From NCBI GenBank assembly GCA_003255065.1, contig QAOA01006876.1:260463-324462 (forward strand): DNA of 64,000 nucleotides. The letters run 5' to 3'. This document shows positions 17,243-28,323 of this stretch, in pieces; position 1 is the stretch's first letter; each line of letters starts with the position of its first letter. The stretch is from Cercis canadensis. Its lineage: Eukaryota; Streptophyta; Magnoliopsida; Fabales; Fabaceae. A program made the translations under genes and the position numbers. Below the pieces are notes generated by a model. It searched no databases and was not told where the DNA came from. It saw nothing but the letters and a program-made list of their open reading frames with translations.

Positions 17243-19297
17243 CATTATCCTCAGTTATGCTGCTGATTTAATACCATCGTCTAAGGGTTGGACGAGGTAG
17301 TGTTTTTGTGCATGGCCCGATTCTATACCATTTCCTATCTGACTAAAGGCAAGCATAATAAAGCACAGTAAGGATAACTTAGCTTGTTTTGAAACATCAT
17401 GACAGATTAAGTGGCTGAGTTTTCTTATTCTTTCTGATGTGTTGGGCTCCAGGACTTGGGGATAACTTAGCTTGCAATGCTTTCAAGGCATTAAGCGCCC
17501 AATTTTCGTTGTGTTCATAATTGTATTTGTGGGAGTCTTGAAAGTATTTGAGGGATGGCAGAATAGCAGTAACCCTTATTTTAAGCAAATTAAATCCAAG
17601 AACTACTGAGTTTGATATCAGAAGAAAAAAATGAGAAAATGGAGATGTTCTTATTACTAATTTGTCGAGAATATATATTTTGTTGTAATGAATCATTACA
17701 CTATCGGACGAATATGTTGTCTCTGGCCAAAGGCATGACTGTAACATTACTAAACTTATAGTATTCCTGGCAAAGTAGAGTCATTCAGTCAATAACTATG
17801 AATACATCATCTCTAGTCTCTACAAATGCAAGAATGTGGTTGGTTCAAATGTATAGTGCTAAAGTGGACTAATTTATACGTAGTGTTTCCAATATTAAAC
17901 TGATAAAAAGGAAGAAAAGAAAAGGTAAATAGGTGGAATATAAAGGGGGTTTAGTTTTATTGACCATATTTCTGTTTGTCCAATGAGAAGCTCCAAAACA
18001 TATTTCAGTTTGCAGGGAAAACAGTCCCTCCATTGAGGAATTGGACAACTTCTATGTTTATGTTTATAAACCTGACGACAAATTCGAATCTCTTTATAGT
18101 CTTTATACCTTCGCATATGTGTGTTATGCCTTCATTATTCAATGCGCAGGCCCTAAAATCTTTTGTCCCATCTGGCATCTACTAAAACAAGTAATATAGG
18201 AAATCAGAAATACCATGGGTGAAGATAGCACCTCCTTTTGATATGTTTTCTATCTTTTAATGCTAGGAATGCAATTAGAGGCCTTGGACGCCCTTTTATT
18301 AAAGCTGTTTGCTTTGTAGAAAGAGCTCCACAAAGGAAGCAGTAGAGGATAAACAAGTAAAAGTTTACACGTAAACCTAAGCTGGAAAGTGAGCTAACTG
18401 ACTATCCTCTTCAATTCTCGTCAATAAGCAGTCAATGCTTGTTTTCCAGGCAATTGCATGTCTCCTTTTTTGGTTTCGTAGAGTTTTGTGTTCCCATTAT
18501 GGTTGCCTCTATATAGAAGCTCCAGTTGCTGTCACTAAGTAGTAAATCCATTGAAAGCAACAGCTTAAAATTTGAGTACGTGAGCAAATTATACTATATC
18601 AGTCATGAATTGGACTTTCTACCAAATTACGTACGCTTTAGTCTTATAGACATTAAGCATGAGAGAAAGAAAGAGGTTTTCGCCTTTCGATTGAGGTTTA
18701 TTCTTATCTACCAAGTTCAAGAGTGCTAATTCTATTAATAATTAATGTATTTATGATTTGAAAATAAGGCTTTGTAATTGATATATTAGAGTTAACTATG
18801 AGTTATTTAAAAAATTAGAATTTAGTTATTTGGGTCTTAAATTCTTAACTAGGATTTTATTCTTATCCCTATTAGAGTTACTTGAACAATAAGTTAAGGT
18901 TATTTGGCATATATGTTTTTCGGATTTCAGTTGTCTATGATTTGGAATTTTATCAATAATTAATATTTTGACTGCTTTTTTCCTTTTTCCCCCTCTCCTT
19001 TTACATCATTGCGCATACTCGTTCGTAGGTATAAACCTGATTGGCCTTACAAAAACCCCTTTTTACTACTATTATTATTATTATTATTATTATCATCATG
19101 CAAGAGCTTAATTAACAATATTGTGATACATAGTGGTATTGCCCGGCTCCATAACTGAATAACCGAATTAAGGAACGAATCTTTGATCCCTTTTCAGTCT
19201 TTTCTCTTTTACATTATTTAGTTTTATGATTTTAGTTTTTATCTTCCCTATGAAGGCACTGAAACACACGCACAAAGAAATCTCTCCCTTTTGCGCC
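17243..19297. other. TRM5 3' region and intergenic spacer
   Basis: The first few hundred bases are probably TRM5 3'UTR. The 15-base word GGATAACTTAGCTTG occurs twice, near 17371 and 17459. The rest is AT-rich, with open frames of at most 116 codons that show no family resemblance. A trinucleotide microsatellite and the GH17 promoter lie at the right end. Confidence 0.4.
19071..19093 (+). repeat. ATT trinucleotide microsatellite
   Basis: About seven to eight ATT units lie roughly 200 bases upstream of the GH17 gene's TATA box. Confidence 0.85.
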
Positions 19298-19304
19298 TAT
19301 AAAT
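19298..19304 (+). promoter_or_regulatory. TATA box of the GH17 gene
   Basis: TATAAAT sits in a CT-rich context about 150 bases before the ATG at 19455. The expected transcription start is near 19330. Confidence 0.5.
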
Positions 19305-19454
19305 TCTGTCACAAAGAATCATTCCTCCCCCTTTCTTTTTCCTCCCACATATTTGGATTCTGTCATTATTCTTGAATCTTTGCTAGATTCGAGTAAAGAC
19401 TCGGATTTAGAGAAACCCCATAAAGATTCATCAAAAACTAGTGATCAGAGAGAA

Positions 19455-21406
19455 ATGGCGCAGGAAAAGGCACCAGATTGTAACTACCTAAAGCTATTGC
19501 TGTTTGTCTTCTTTGCTATGGTCTCAAGTAGCTATGGTGTTGGAGTGAACTGGGGAATCCAGGCAACCCACCAGCTTCCACCAGAGAAGGTGGTTAAGAT
19601 GCTTAAAGAAAATGGGCTTAGTAAAGTGAAGCTGTTCGATGCAGATGAGTGGATTATGGCAGCTCTTATGGGGACTGACATCGAAGTGATGCTGGCAATA
19701 CCCAATGGCATGTTAGAGGAGATGGGTAAGAATCATAAGGCTGCAGATTCTTGGGTCGACGAAAATGTCACCAGTTACTGCTATCATGGTGGAGTCAATA
19801 TCAAGTTGAGTAGTACTAGTTGTATCTTTCATATTCATCATCGCCTTCACATAGTGTTTGTGTCTTTTCCTAGCAGAGTGTTTCTTGAGTAAAATTCGTA
19901 ATTTTCATCAATTGTCCTCTTATTTTTCATTTTCATTTTTCTTGGTCAAAATCTTGAAATTTTTCCAAATTTTTCAGGGAAGTCTTTATCATCACTTTGT
20001 TGAATGCTTTGTGTTCTGCTTTATATAGACTGGGTTAGTTGATAATAGCATCCTTCTTTAGAGGTATATTCTGTCTTCTTCCCTGAATTCAATTGACTTC
20101 TTGATGATTTTGGTGCTTCAATTAAGGAGTAAAAATAGCATGTTTTCTTCTATTGTCCTATTTAGCGTACTGGTTTCATAGATTCTTGTTATCAATATCT
20201 AAGAGCTTCTGTTGTATGTTTGAAACCAGATTTTAACTTCTCTTCTCACTCTGGTTTATGTTTGCAATGCCATTAAGCAGGTATGTTGCAGTGGGTAATG
20301 AACCATTCCTTAAAGCATATAATGGTACCTATCTAAAGTCAACTCTCCCAGCTCTTAAGAACATACAAACATCACTCAATAATGCTGGTCTGGGTGCTAA
20401 GGTCAAGGTCACTGTTCCCTTCAATGCTGACATTTACTTTTCTCCAGACTCAAATCCAGTGCCATCAGCTGGTGACTTCAGGCCTGAAATACGAGACCTC
20501 ACAATTGAAATAGTCCAATTCTTATATTCAAACAGTGCACCCTTTTCAGTCAATATCTATCCATTCCTTAGTCTATATAGCAACGATCATTTCCCCTTTG
20601 ACTATGCATTTTTTGATGGAAATAACAGGCCACTGAGAGATGGTAATTCACTTTACACCAATGTGTTTGATGCAAATTTGGACACTCTTCTCTGGGCTTT
20701 AGACAAGGCAGGGTACCCTGACTTGCAGGTCTTAGTTGGAGAAGTTGGGTGGCCAACTGATGGTGATAAGACTGCTAATGTTCAGAATGCAAAGAGATTT
20801 AACCAGGGTTTACTTAAACATGCTCTGAGTGGAGATGGTACCCCTAAAAGGAAAGGTATAATTGAAATTTATCTATTCAGCCTCCTTGATGAGGATGCTA
20901 AGAGTGTTGCTCCTGGGAACTTTGAGAGGCACTGGGGGATTTTTGAGTTTGATGGAAAGCCAAAGTATGAATTAGACTTAACAGGTCAGGAGAAGGATAA
21001 GGGTCTGGCCCCTGTGGAAGGTGTAAAATATATGCTCAAGCAGTGGTGTGTTTTGGACCCAGATGCTACTGATAGTGATTTGGAGGACTTGCCTGAGAGT
21101 ATAGACTATGCTTGTAGCCTATCTGATTGTACTGCCTTGGGATATGGATCATCTTGTTGTAATCTAAGTTGGAAAGGGAATGCATCTTATGCCTTCAATA
21201 TGTATTATCAAGTACATGGCCAAAGGGATTGGGACTGTGATTTCTCTGGTCTGGCTATTGTAACAGATAAGGATCCATCAGAAGAGGGTTGCCAGTTCCC
21301 AGTGATGATTGCTGGTTCTTCTTTGCTGCTGCATGGAGGATTTTCAAATGTGCTAAGGAAAGCTGTGGGATTATATATGTTTGTTATGTTGTTGCTATAT
21401 TGCTGA
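19455..21406 (+). CDS. GPI-anchored glucan endo-1,3-beta-glucosidase (GH17 with X8 domain)
   Basis: This is a secreted cell-wall or plasma-membrane enzyme that hydrolyses callose-type beta-1,3-glucan. There are two exons, 19455-19804 and 20281-21406, encoding 491 residues; splicing joins AA|G to form Lys117. The ATG at 19455 is the first in-frame ATG; the frame stays open upstream, but only from a TTG. The N-terminal hydrophobic stretch (about residues 12-28) is a signal peptide, with the mature start near GVGVNWG. GH17 catalytic residues are the acid/base Glu124 in VAVGNEPF and the nucleophile Glu271 in LVGEVGWP. An X8/CBM43 domain begins at WCVLDP (about residue 372) with its paired cysteines. 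The C-terminal hydrophobic tail after about residue 470 should direct GPI-anchor addition. The architecture matches the Arabidopsis At4g31140/At5g58090 group (plasmodesmal or wall glucanases); the subgroup is inferred. Confidence 0.93.
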
Positions 21407-22506
21407 CAGTGACAGATTTAAGAAGGCTTGATATTAAAAAAAAAAAAAGTTCTTTCAAGAAAGATTTCAACTTTTCCATTTATTTTTAGGAGCTTCATAT
21501 GAATTGTAATTTTCTTATGTAAAGTAGTATAAGAAGAATTCTGGGTTGCCCAACTAGAAAGTTTTGTGTAGTATCTATCTTCTTCCTTTTCATCATGTTT
21601 AGCTCATCCATTATGAATTTGCTTGTGACTTTCACCCATATCTTGCAAGCAAAAATCAACGTTGATTATTTCGTCGTCTTCTCTTGAGGATTAAAGAGAG
21701 AAGCAAATTTTTCTCTGTTAACTAATATATTACCTTGACCATTACCTCAATTAGCCTACATTGATCCAAGAGAGTCCAGAAAAAGCAAAAAGGGAAATTG
21801 GAAAAGAGAAAAGGTGTGAGGGCAATGCTACTAGTTGGGAAGGGATGGCTACTGCTATGAATTATCAGTTACTTTAGGTACAAGCTCGCAGGGATAGTGT
21901 GCATGTCCAAGTAATTTTCTTTTTTCAGATCCTGTGTCAGTAATTTGAGTTAGATAGATTCCAATAAATAAATAAAATGGCTCTCAAATAGATATCCGTG
22001 AGAAGAAAAAAAAATATTTAATACCCAAAAATCAAAACACTAATGAATATTTTATGACGCAAAATATGATGAAGAATAATGATATTTCCAAACAAGATAA
22101 AAAAAAATTGAAAAAAAGGAATAAATATCATATAAAAAATAAAGGGAAAAAAGTATCCAAGTAAAACAGAAAAAAAAAAATTACATAGACATATCACATA
22201 TCCACTATATTCAGTGATTTCTTACGGTGTGCTCATCTCAGCTAATTATTTCCCGAATAGTCAGCGATGCTAGTGAAGCAATCAAACGTAAATTCTTGGA
22301 CACGTGGTGCAATGTCAATGGAGGTTCAAGACTTTCATCGACTATGTAACGGTAACGTATAGGAACCTAAATTCAAATAAATGGTATCAGCGGGCATTTG
22401 AATTTAAACTATGTAACGGATCCCTAGTGTGAAGTGTCTAGTACTTGAGCCCCTTCACCTAGTCCTTCTCTCTGACACTCGCAAACACTCATAGAGGCAA
22501 ACAACC
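21407..22506. other. Intergenic spacer
   Basis: This is the GH17 3'UTR followed by AT-rich sequence with several A-runs (about 22000-22190), then the more balanced promoter and 5'UTR of the DUF936 gene. I saw no further gene or repeat. Confidence 0.45.
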
Positions 22507-25402
22507 ATGGCTTCTCTCACCGCAGGAATTCTACTGAAACTATTGCAGGGCATGAACTCCAATACCCGGGTCACCGGCGACCACCGTTCTGCTCTTCTCC
22601 AAGTCATAGGTATAGTTCCCGCTCTCGCCGGTTCCGACCTCTGGCCGAACCATGGCTTCTATGTTCAGCTCTCAGATTCTCTCAACTCTACTTATGTCTC
22701 CCTCTCTGACCGGGATAACGAGCTAATCCTCACCAATCGATTACAGCTCGGCCAATTCGTCTACGTTGACCGTTTCGAGTTCGATTCGCCATTTCCATCC
22801 GTCTGTGGCATCCGCCCAATTGCAGGACGCCACTCGTTTGTTGGAAGTCCTGAACCACTCATTGCGCGGATTTCAGCCTCCAAGCGCGAATTCGTTATTC
22901 AACCCGTCTCGGATTCGGATCAGTCCGTAGACCCAATTGCTCTGTACCTGTCAAGCAAGAAACTTGACCAAGCTCGAAGTGAAAGTAAGGAATCGAAGGT
23001 TGAGCAGAAAGTTGAAAAGGTTAAATCAAGGCAACCTCTTGCGCCTCGAGATAATCTACCTGCGGTTAATGCGGGGAATTCAGATGAAATCAAGGTTTCG
23101 GACAAGCCTCAGAGGTTTTCATCTCCGGCAACTGCTAAAAGGTCGGTATCGGCAGGGAAGAAGAATGTCACTGTGGTGGAAAGAGACCCATCACCGGCGG
23201 GGAAAGTAAAGAGGTCAGCATCCCCTGTGCCGTCAAAGTGTGTGGTTCCAAGCTTAGCTGCAGCTCGAGATGAGAACCGGAAGGTGTCTAGAGAGCCTGC
23301 AATTGTTGTACCATCAAGGTATAGACAGCCATCTCCAAATGGGCGGAAACAAGCCTCACCAAACCCACGAAGGGCTTCCCTTTCTCCTGGGAGGAGGTTG
23401 TCTGGGGGTCTTAAGTTTTCACCCATGGTGACAAGTGCTGCGGATTCTGCAAGTAAGAAGAAGATGGCAACTATTGTTGCTGGAATTTCGAAGGTGTCAG
23501 ATGCCCTCGTTGGATCTGCAAAAATTTCGAGGAAGAACTGGGATGAGCAACCAGCTGTAGCAGCTCCCACTGAACAGAAAGAAAAGGGTGTGCCTAAAAA
23601 TAAGCTGGATCCACAAGCAATTTTGCGTACTCAGGTAAATAACTGTAAATACTCTTATGCTCGATGGGAATTCAATTGCCAGTATAGAACTGAGATTCTC
23701 TTGTGATAGTATCCTCAACTGAAATCTGTTGACGAATAGAAGAATAGATTTAGGAAACAAGCTAAGCAGTATAAATATTAGCAAGTAAATCAGAGGGAAA
23801 ACCACAATACTGTACAATGCACCTTTTTTTATGTATGCTCGTTCCTTTTTCCTTTTTTGATTGATAATACCATTGCTTTCTATCCTTTAGTAAGCTTTAT
23901 CTGACAGTGAGGCTATTTCCCAGGCTGCTATCTCAAGGCGATTAAGTGATGTTAATGGTCAAAAACCCAATGGCAATGAATCTTTAAGCAATGAGAAAAC
24001 TAAATCTTGTTCTCCTGAAAGAGTTATGGCCCAAGGGAAACCGAACCTTGCAGCTCTAGGTATCACCGTTCATGAAAAGAAATGGACTGATGGTAGTGTT
24101 CCATTTGATACAGTCTCTGCGAACCTTGCCAAGCTTGGAAAGGTACGATTAAATTTCGGAAATTTATTAATGCCTTGTAGTTATCATAATTTATGGAATT
24201 AGGCATGAAAAGAATAAGATTTATATATGATTCCTAGGACCACGAAAATAATTGATAGTAATTGCACTGCATTTCGATTGGTCAATTCAATTTGAAGACT
24301 CTGTTGAAATTTCTTTGTCTAACTAAATTCAGGAGGCGATGCAAAGGAAAGCTCTTGCTTCTGCAGCTGCTACTGAAGCACTAAAGGAGGCCAATGCTAC
24401 TGAGTGCATTGTAAGAAATTTAAGGTAATGATTCCTGCTGCCTTTTATTCATTTTTACCTTGAAAGTAAATGCATTGAAAAGAGTCACCTGCATCAGTAC
24501 AGACTTACGGGAGAGATCAATTTGACGCAAATTTTCAAGTTTATCATATTCCAGCTTTTCATTCTATTACCAAGGTCCTAAACCATAGATAGGAAAAATC
24601 CAATTTTTATTAGAATTGTCAAGGTTATGCACATATTTTACTCCATTGTTATGGCATACGTGGTTAATACTTTCTTTTGTTTAATTCTGCCTACTACAGC
24701 ATGTTTTCAGAACTTTGTTCTGTATGCAAGGCTAGAAATCCTTTACCAACCATAGACCGATTTTTTGTGATCTATGATGATGTTAAAAGATCAACCGCAA
24801 TTGCTGAATCAATTGCCAACAGTAATAATTCTGAGACACCTGATGACAGCAACCCAACAGAGCAATCAAAATCGCTCTCTCTCTGGGTTGAAGCTGCCTT
24901 GGCCACTGATCTTCAGATAGTGTCTCTTCTTGCTGGCGGTGACATTGATCCTCCATCATCACTGCAGAAGAGTTTGTCAAAAAGACAATCTCTTGCAGCT
25001 AAGAACCATCTGAAGGTTGCTTCATGGTCACAATCCAGTGCTAGTCATGGGGTGTGGACAAGAGGTAGTGGAATGAAAGAAACAGTAGAGCTTGGAAAAA
25101 ATTTGCTGTGTGAGATGCAAATGTGGTTTCTACGTTTTGTTGAGGAATCCCTAGATGCAGGATTCAAAGTGTTCGGGGAGTGTAATGCTGATGGGAAGAA
25201 AACGTTACCTCTGGATGGTGGCGCCATTGCTGTAGTTTTATCTCATTTGAAGCGAGTAAATGACTGGTTAGACCGTGTGGTTTCTAAAGAGGATGACTTG
25301 CTAACAGAGAAGATTGAAAGGTTGAAGAGAAAGATATATGGCTTTGTCATTCAGCATGTCGGAACAACTTTTGATAACTCCACTTCCCCCGCTTCATCTT
25401 GA
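22507..25402 (+). CDS. DUF936 family protein
   Basis: There are four exons, 22507-23634, 23924-24142, 24333-24424 and 24700-25402, encoding 713 residues. The N-terminus begins [16 protein letters not shown], the hallmark start of plant DUF936 proteins, followed by a compact conserved domain to about residue 125 ([20 protein letters not shown], then FYVQLSDS). A long basic Ser/Pro/Lys-rich linker with repeated SP and [16 protein letters not shown] motifs follows (about 150-330), then a conserved helical C-terminal region ([18 protein letters not shown]). DUF936 proteins are plant-specific. Some members (I recall the CORD proteins of Arabidopsis) bind cortical microtubules, and the basic SP-rich linker would suit that, but the role of this member is not established. 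The acceptor of exon 2 was chosen at 23923 because upstream AGs break the frame or enter a stop. Confidence 0.9.
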
Positions 25403-26619
25403 TTAGTTTTTTTCATTTTAATTAGATTTTGGTTGTTGAAATTGATGAAAGGGAGATGCTTCTTCTGTAATCAGATTGCTTTGCATTAGTAGCTCAAGAA
25501 AATGATGATTCCTTCATTGTATATTTTAGTGCAGTACGTTTTCGCGTTGATATTGTTTGTTATGGAAAATTTGCTTCTTAAAAATTTCATGATCTGGATT
25601 TGAAGGGAGGGTTACCAACAAAAAATTCAATTATCATGCCTGCTATTTTAGATTACCTGCATCTCTTCCCGTTCCTTTGTAATATCAAGTTGTTTAAAGA
25701 AAAATAACTATAGGACGAAAGGTGCATTCCATGCCTTCTAGTATGGAGTTAAAAAGTTAAAACATGCTCTCATCAAAAAACAAACCAAAAAGAATAAAGT
25801 TAACGCATGCATATTTTCAAAATCCAAACATGAATGTCATGTTTCATTTGAGTTATTTGCGAATTTAAATTATGAAACACATTTAAGAAAGCATTATAGT
25901 TACAATAATACTAGGAAGAACACTTCAAGGACATCAATAAATTAAGAAGAAAACAACAGTCCGTTTTATATATATTTTGATATGACTTATAGAAGGTTTT
26001 TTTTTGGCTGCTGAAGTTAACTAAATTAAGAGAATATTGTTAACGCCGTGAGTTAATTGGAATTTTTTTTTGTAGTTGCTGAATATTCTGTTCATTGCTT
26101 GATATTGATATTTTATTATTATTTCATGATATACAATGAGTAATTCAAGTTAGCAAAGTAATGGTGAAGAACAGCAGAAGGAAACAAAGAAACGGAATGG
26201 GAAGTTACATAAACAGAATATGTGTGCAAATTCGTGCATGCCAGCCAGATGTCCTCCGATTCTGTCCGGGCTCGCGTTTTTCACTTCATACAGTACAGGC
26301 ATACTGTAACCGCCAACAGAAAATGCCAGAACTCGGGGACCCACACGAAAAGCTCCCACCTCTACCACAAAATACCCAATGAATCGATGATGGCTGCCGT
26401 TGGATTATGCAATAATGTTAGGCAAAGTCTACAATAATTATTACCAAAAGAAAAAGTAAAAAAAAAAAAAAAAAAAAACAACAACTCTCTTTCCTACCTG
26501 TTCTTACGGATCAATGATTTCATTAATATATTTTGAAATTTTAATTTCACGAATATCATATTTTTTAAAATAATTTATATATTTATTGTAATTTTCATTT
26601 TACCTAAAATAAATTAGTG
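25403..26619. other. Intergenic, AT-rich
   Basis: The stretch contains the 3'UTR of the DUF936 gene, a less AT-rich island at about 26150-26420, and an A-run (about 26460-26478). The island has overlapping open frames of about 70 codons on both strands, but none resembles a known protein, so I leave it uncalled. Confidence 0.4.
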
Positions 26620-26880
26620 ACATAATTGTACATATTGCATATTGCGATACCAAAGAGTAACGCCAATTAAAAAATGACATCGCTCCAAATGACGTCATTA
26701 TACAAGTGACACAATAAGTTTAATTGTATCACTTAGCATTAGCATGAATTTGATAGGAGTGACACAATTTGAAAAATTACGTTATATAAAGAATGACACC
26801 ATTTAGATAATGCGTTGCTACAATAGTGACGTTATTTACCAAATAACGTCACTCTTATGGTACCGCAATATACATAATTG
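26620..26880. mobile_element. Possible Mutator-type MITE
   Basis: The two ends form an imperfect inverted repeat: ATATTGCGATACCAAAGAG begins at 26639, and the reverse complement of the right end reads ATATTGCGGTACCATAAGAG. The 9-base word ACATAATTG flanks the element directly at 26620-26628 and 26872-26880, and 9-bp duplications are characteristic of Mutator-like elements. The left end carries about 10 extra bases between duplication and repeat, which weakens the case. The interior holds at least six TGAC(A/G) words, including a palindromic TGACGTCA. There is no coding capacity. Confidence 0.5.
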
Positions 26881-26932
26881 CATCACCGGTGGTTCCAACT
26901 TCTCTCTTCTCCTCTTTTTTGTAAAATGACAT

Positions 26933-26999
26933 AATATTAAGAAAATAAAAATTACAGTATATATANAATATTAAGAAAATAAAAATTGCAGTATATATA
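26933..26999. other. 33-base duplication around a single N
   Basis: The 33-base segment at 26933-26965 recurs at 26967-26999 with one A/G difference, and the only base between them is N (26966). This is best explained by two overlapping contig ends that were abutted rather than merged. A real tandem duplication is less likely. Confidence 0.75.
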
Positions 27000-27609
27000 A
27001 AAAATTGTTTAGAAAGTATAACATTTGTAAAATTAATTTCTAAAATGTATTAATGAAGTCAATAACCCTGTTCTCAAATTTAGTTGTTTAACTTTTTTTC
27101 TTTTCAAATAGCATTTTACCTTGATTTTTCTATTAGATAAATAAAATAAAATATTATTTTTTAGTTAAAGATATAAAAAAAATGAGAATGAAAACCTATA
27201 AGATGATTTTTTTTTTTATTGGATGTAAGATTATCTTTAAAGTTATTAGTTTTACTCTTTTCATGACATCTTTCTTAATCTTGACAATATCATAGTTTTA
27301 TCATATTAATAAAGATAAAATTTTCTGCTAAAAAAATTAAAGACAAATTATTCAAAGTAATATTGACAAATTTAATAAATTTCAACAATTTGAGAAAACC
27401 ATTTATAATATTTATCAAATTAATTTATATTCAAAATTTTAAAAAAGGATCGAAAATATGAAATTTTTGAGTGAAAATTAAAAAAAATAAATTGTGATTA
27501 TGTATTCTCCAATATAGTAATGAACTAATGATCATTTAATTATTTAAAATGATAAATTTTCAGAAGGAAACTTTTCCCATCTTACCTATTAAAAAATATC
27601 GATAAAATA

Positions 27610-27784
27610 CCAACAAGCGTGTAGATCAGCTGGTAAGGGACTGTTCTAGCTTAACCAAGGGTCTCGGGTTCGAGCCCTTGGGAATGCAGCTGCGTCTGTT
27701 GGGAGAGCTTTACCGCCCTTGTGGTCCTTCCCGGCTCGAAACCGGATTAGTCGGGCGAAGCCCGGACACCGGTGGGTAACCAAA
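27610..27784 (+). mobile_element. tRNA-derived SINE with perfect 19-bp target-site duplication
   Basis: A box A (TAGATCAGCTGG, 27622-27633) and a near-perfect box B (GGTTCGAGCCC, 27667-27677) lie in a tRNA-like head. A GC-rich body follows, with a hairpin CGGGC-GAA-GCCCG (27752-27764) and an end reading GGACACCGGTGG before the A-run. The 19-base sequence AAAAAATATCGATAAAATA is repeated exactly at 27591-27609 and 27785-27803. The 3' body (GGATTAGTCGGG...GGACACC) resembles Au-type plant SINEs. The perfect duplication indicates a young insertion. It lies about 150 bases upstream of the next gene's TATA box. Confidence 0.9.
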
Positions 27785-27953
27785 AAAAAATATCGATAAA
27801 ATAAGTAAAAACGATATACACAAGGATGTGTTTTTCTTCTTCCCGTTTTGGTAGTAAAGTGAAGGAAAACCCTTCGTCAGTTACAGCATTCACTGCGAGG
27901 CTCAGAGCCCCACACGAACCAGACCGCACCCGAATATATATGCTCGCAGAAGT

Positions 27954-27963
27954 ATTATAAATA
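27954..27963 (+). promoter_or_regulatory. Candidate TATA box of the lysine-rich protein gene
   Basis: ATTATAAATAC-type sequence sits about 365 bases before the ATG at 28324. A telo-box (AAACCCTAA, 28148-28156) lies between them, probably within the 5'UTR. Telo-boxes are common in plant genes for ribosome biogenesis and translation. Confidence 0.45.
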
Positions 27964-28323
27964 CCCAGACATGTTAGAGGGATTTCATTATTTCTGAAAC
28001 CCCGCCTCTCACCCCTCAACCCAAGCTCGCACTCGTCAGCTACGTTATCCTCTCCTTCTCTTCTCTGATGAGACATTTCCTTTTTGCCTCATCCACCTTC
28101 CTCGTACCCAGAACTTTTCAGATCATCTTCTCCTTTGCCTCCTCTGAAAACCCTAAATTTGTATCTCAAATTTCCCGTTTCCGATCTTGCCCCTTCACTG
28201 GAACTTTTCTTCCGCATTAGCTTTATTGTGAATTGTGATTATACTGCAGGAATCTGATATCTGATAACAAGAGGTAGCACCTATCGGCAACGAGTTTGAG
28301 GTTGTTCTGAGCTGGGATTGGAA

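Noticed and set aside
23109-23570. 153-codon minus-strand frame inside the DUF936 gene
   Set aside because: It is the mirror of the Ser/Pro/Lys-rich coding exon and shows no homology of its own.
26150-26437. Overlapping open frames of about 70 codons on both strands in a less AT-rich island
   Set aside because: The two strands are equally open and neither translation resembles a known protein; the base composition alone explains the open frames.
27622-27677. tRNA-like sequence with good boxes A and B, as a functional tRNA gene
   Set aside because: No acceptor or anticodon stem forms around the boxes, and the sequence continues into a SINE body with an A-tail and target-site duplication.
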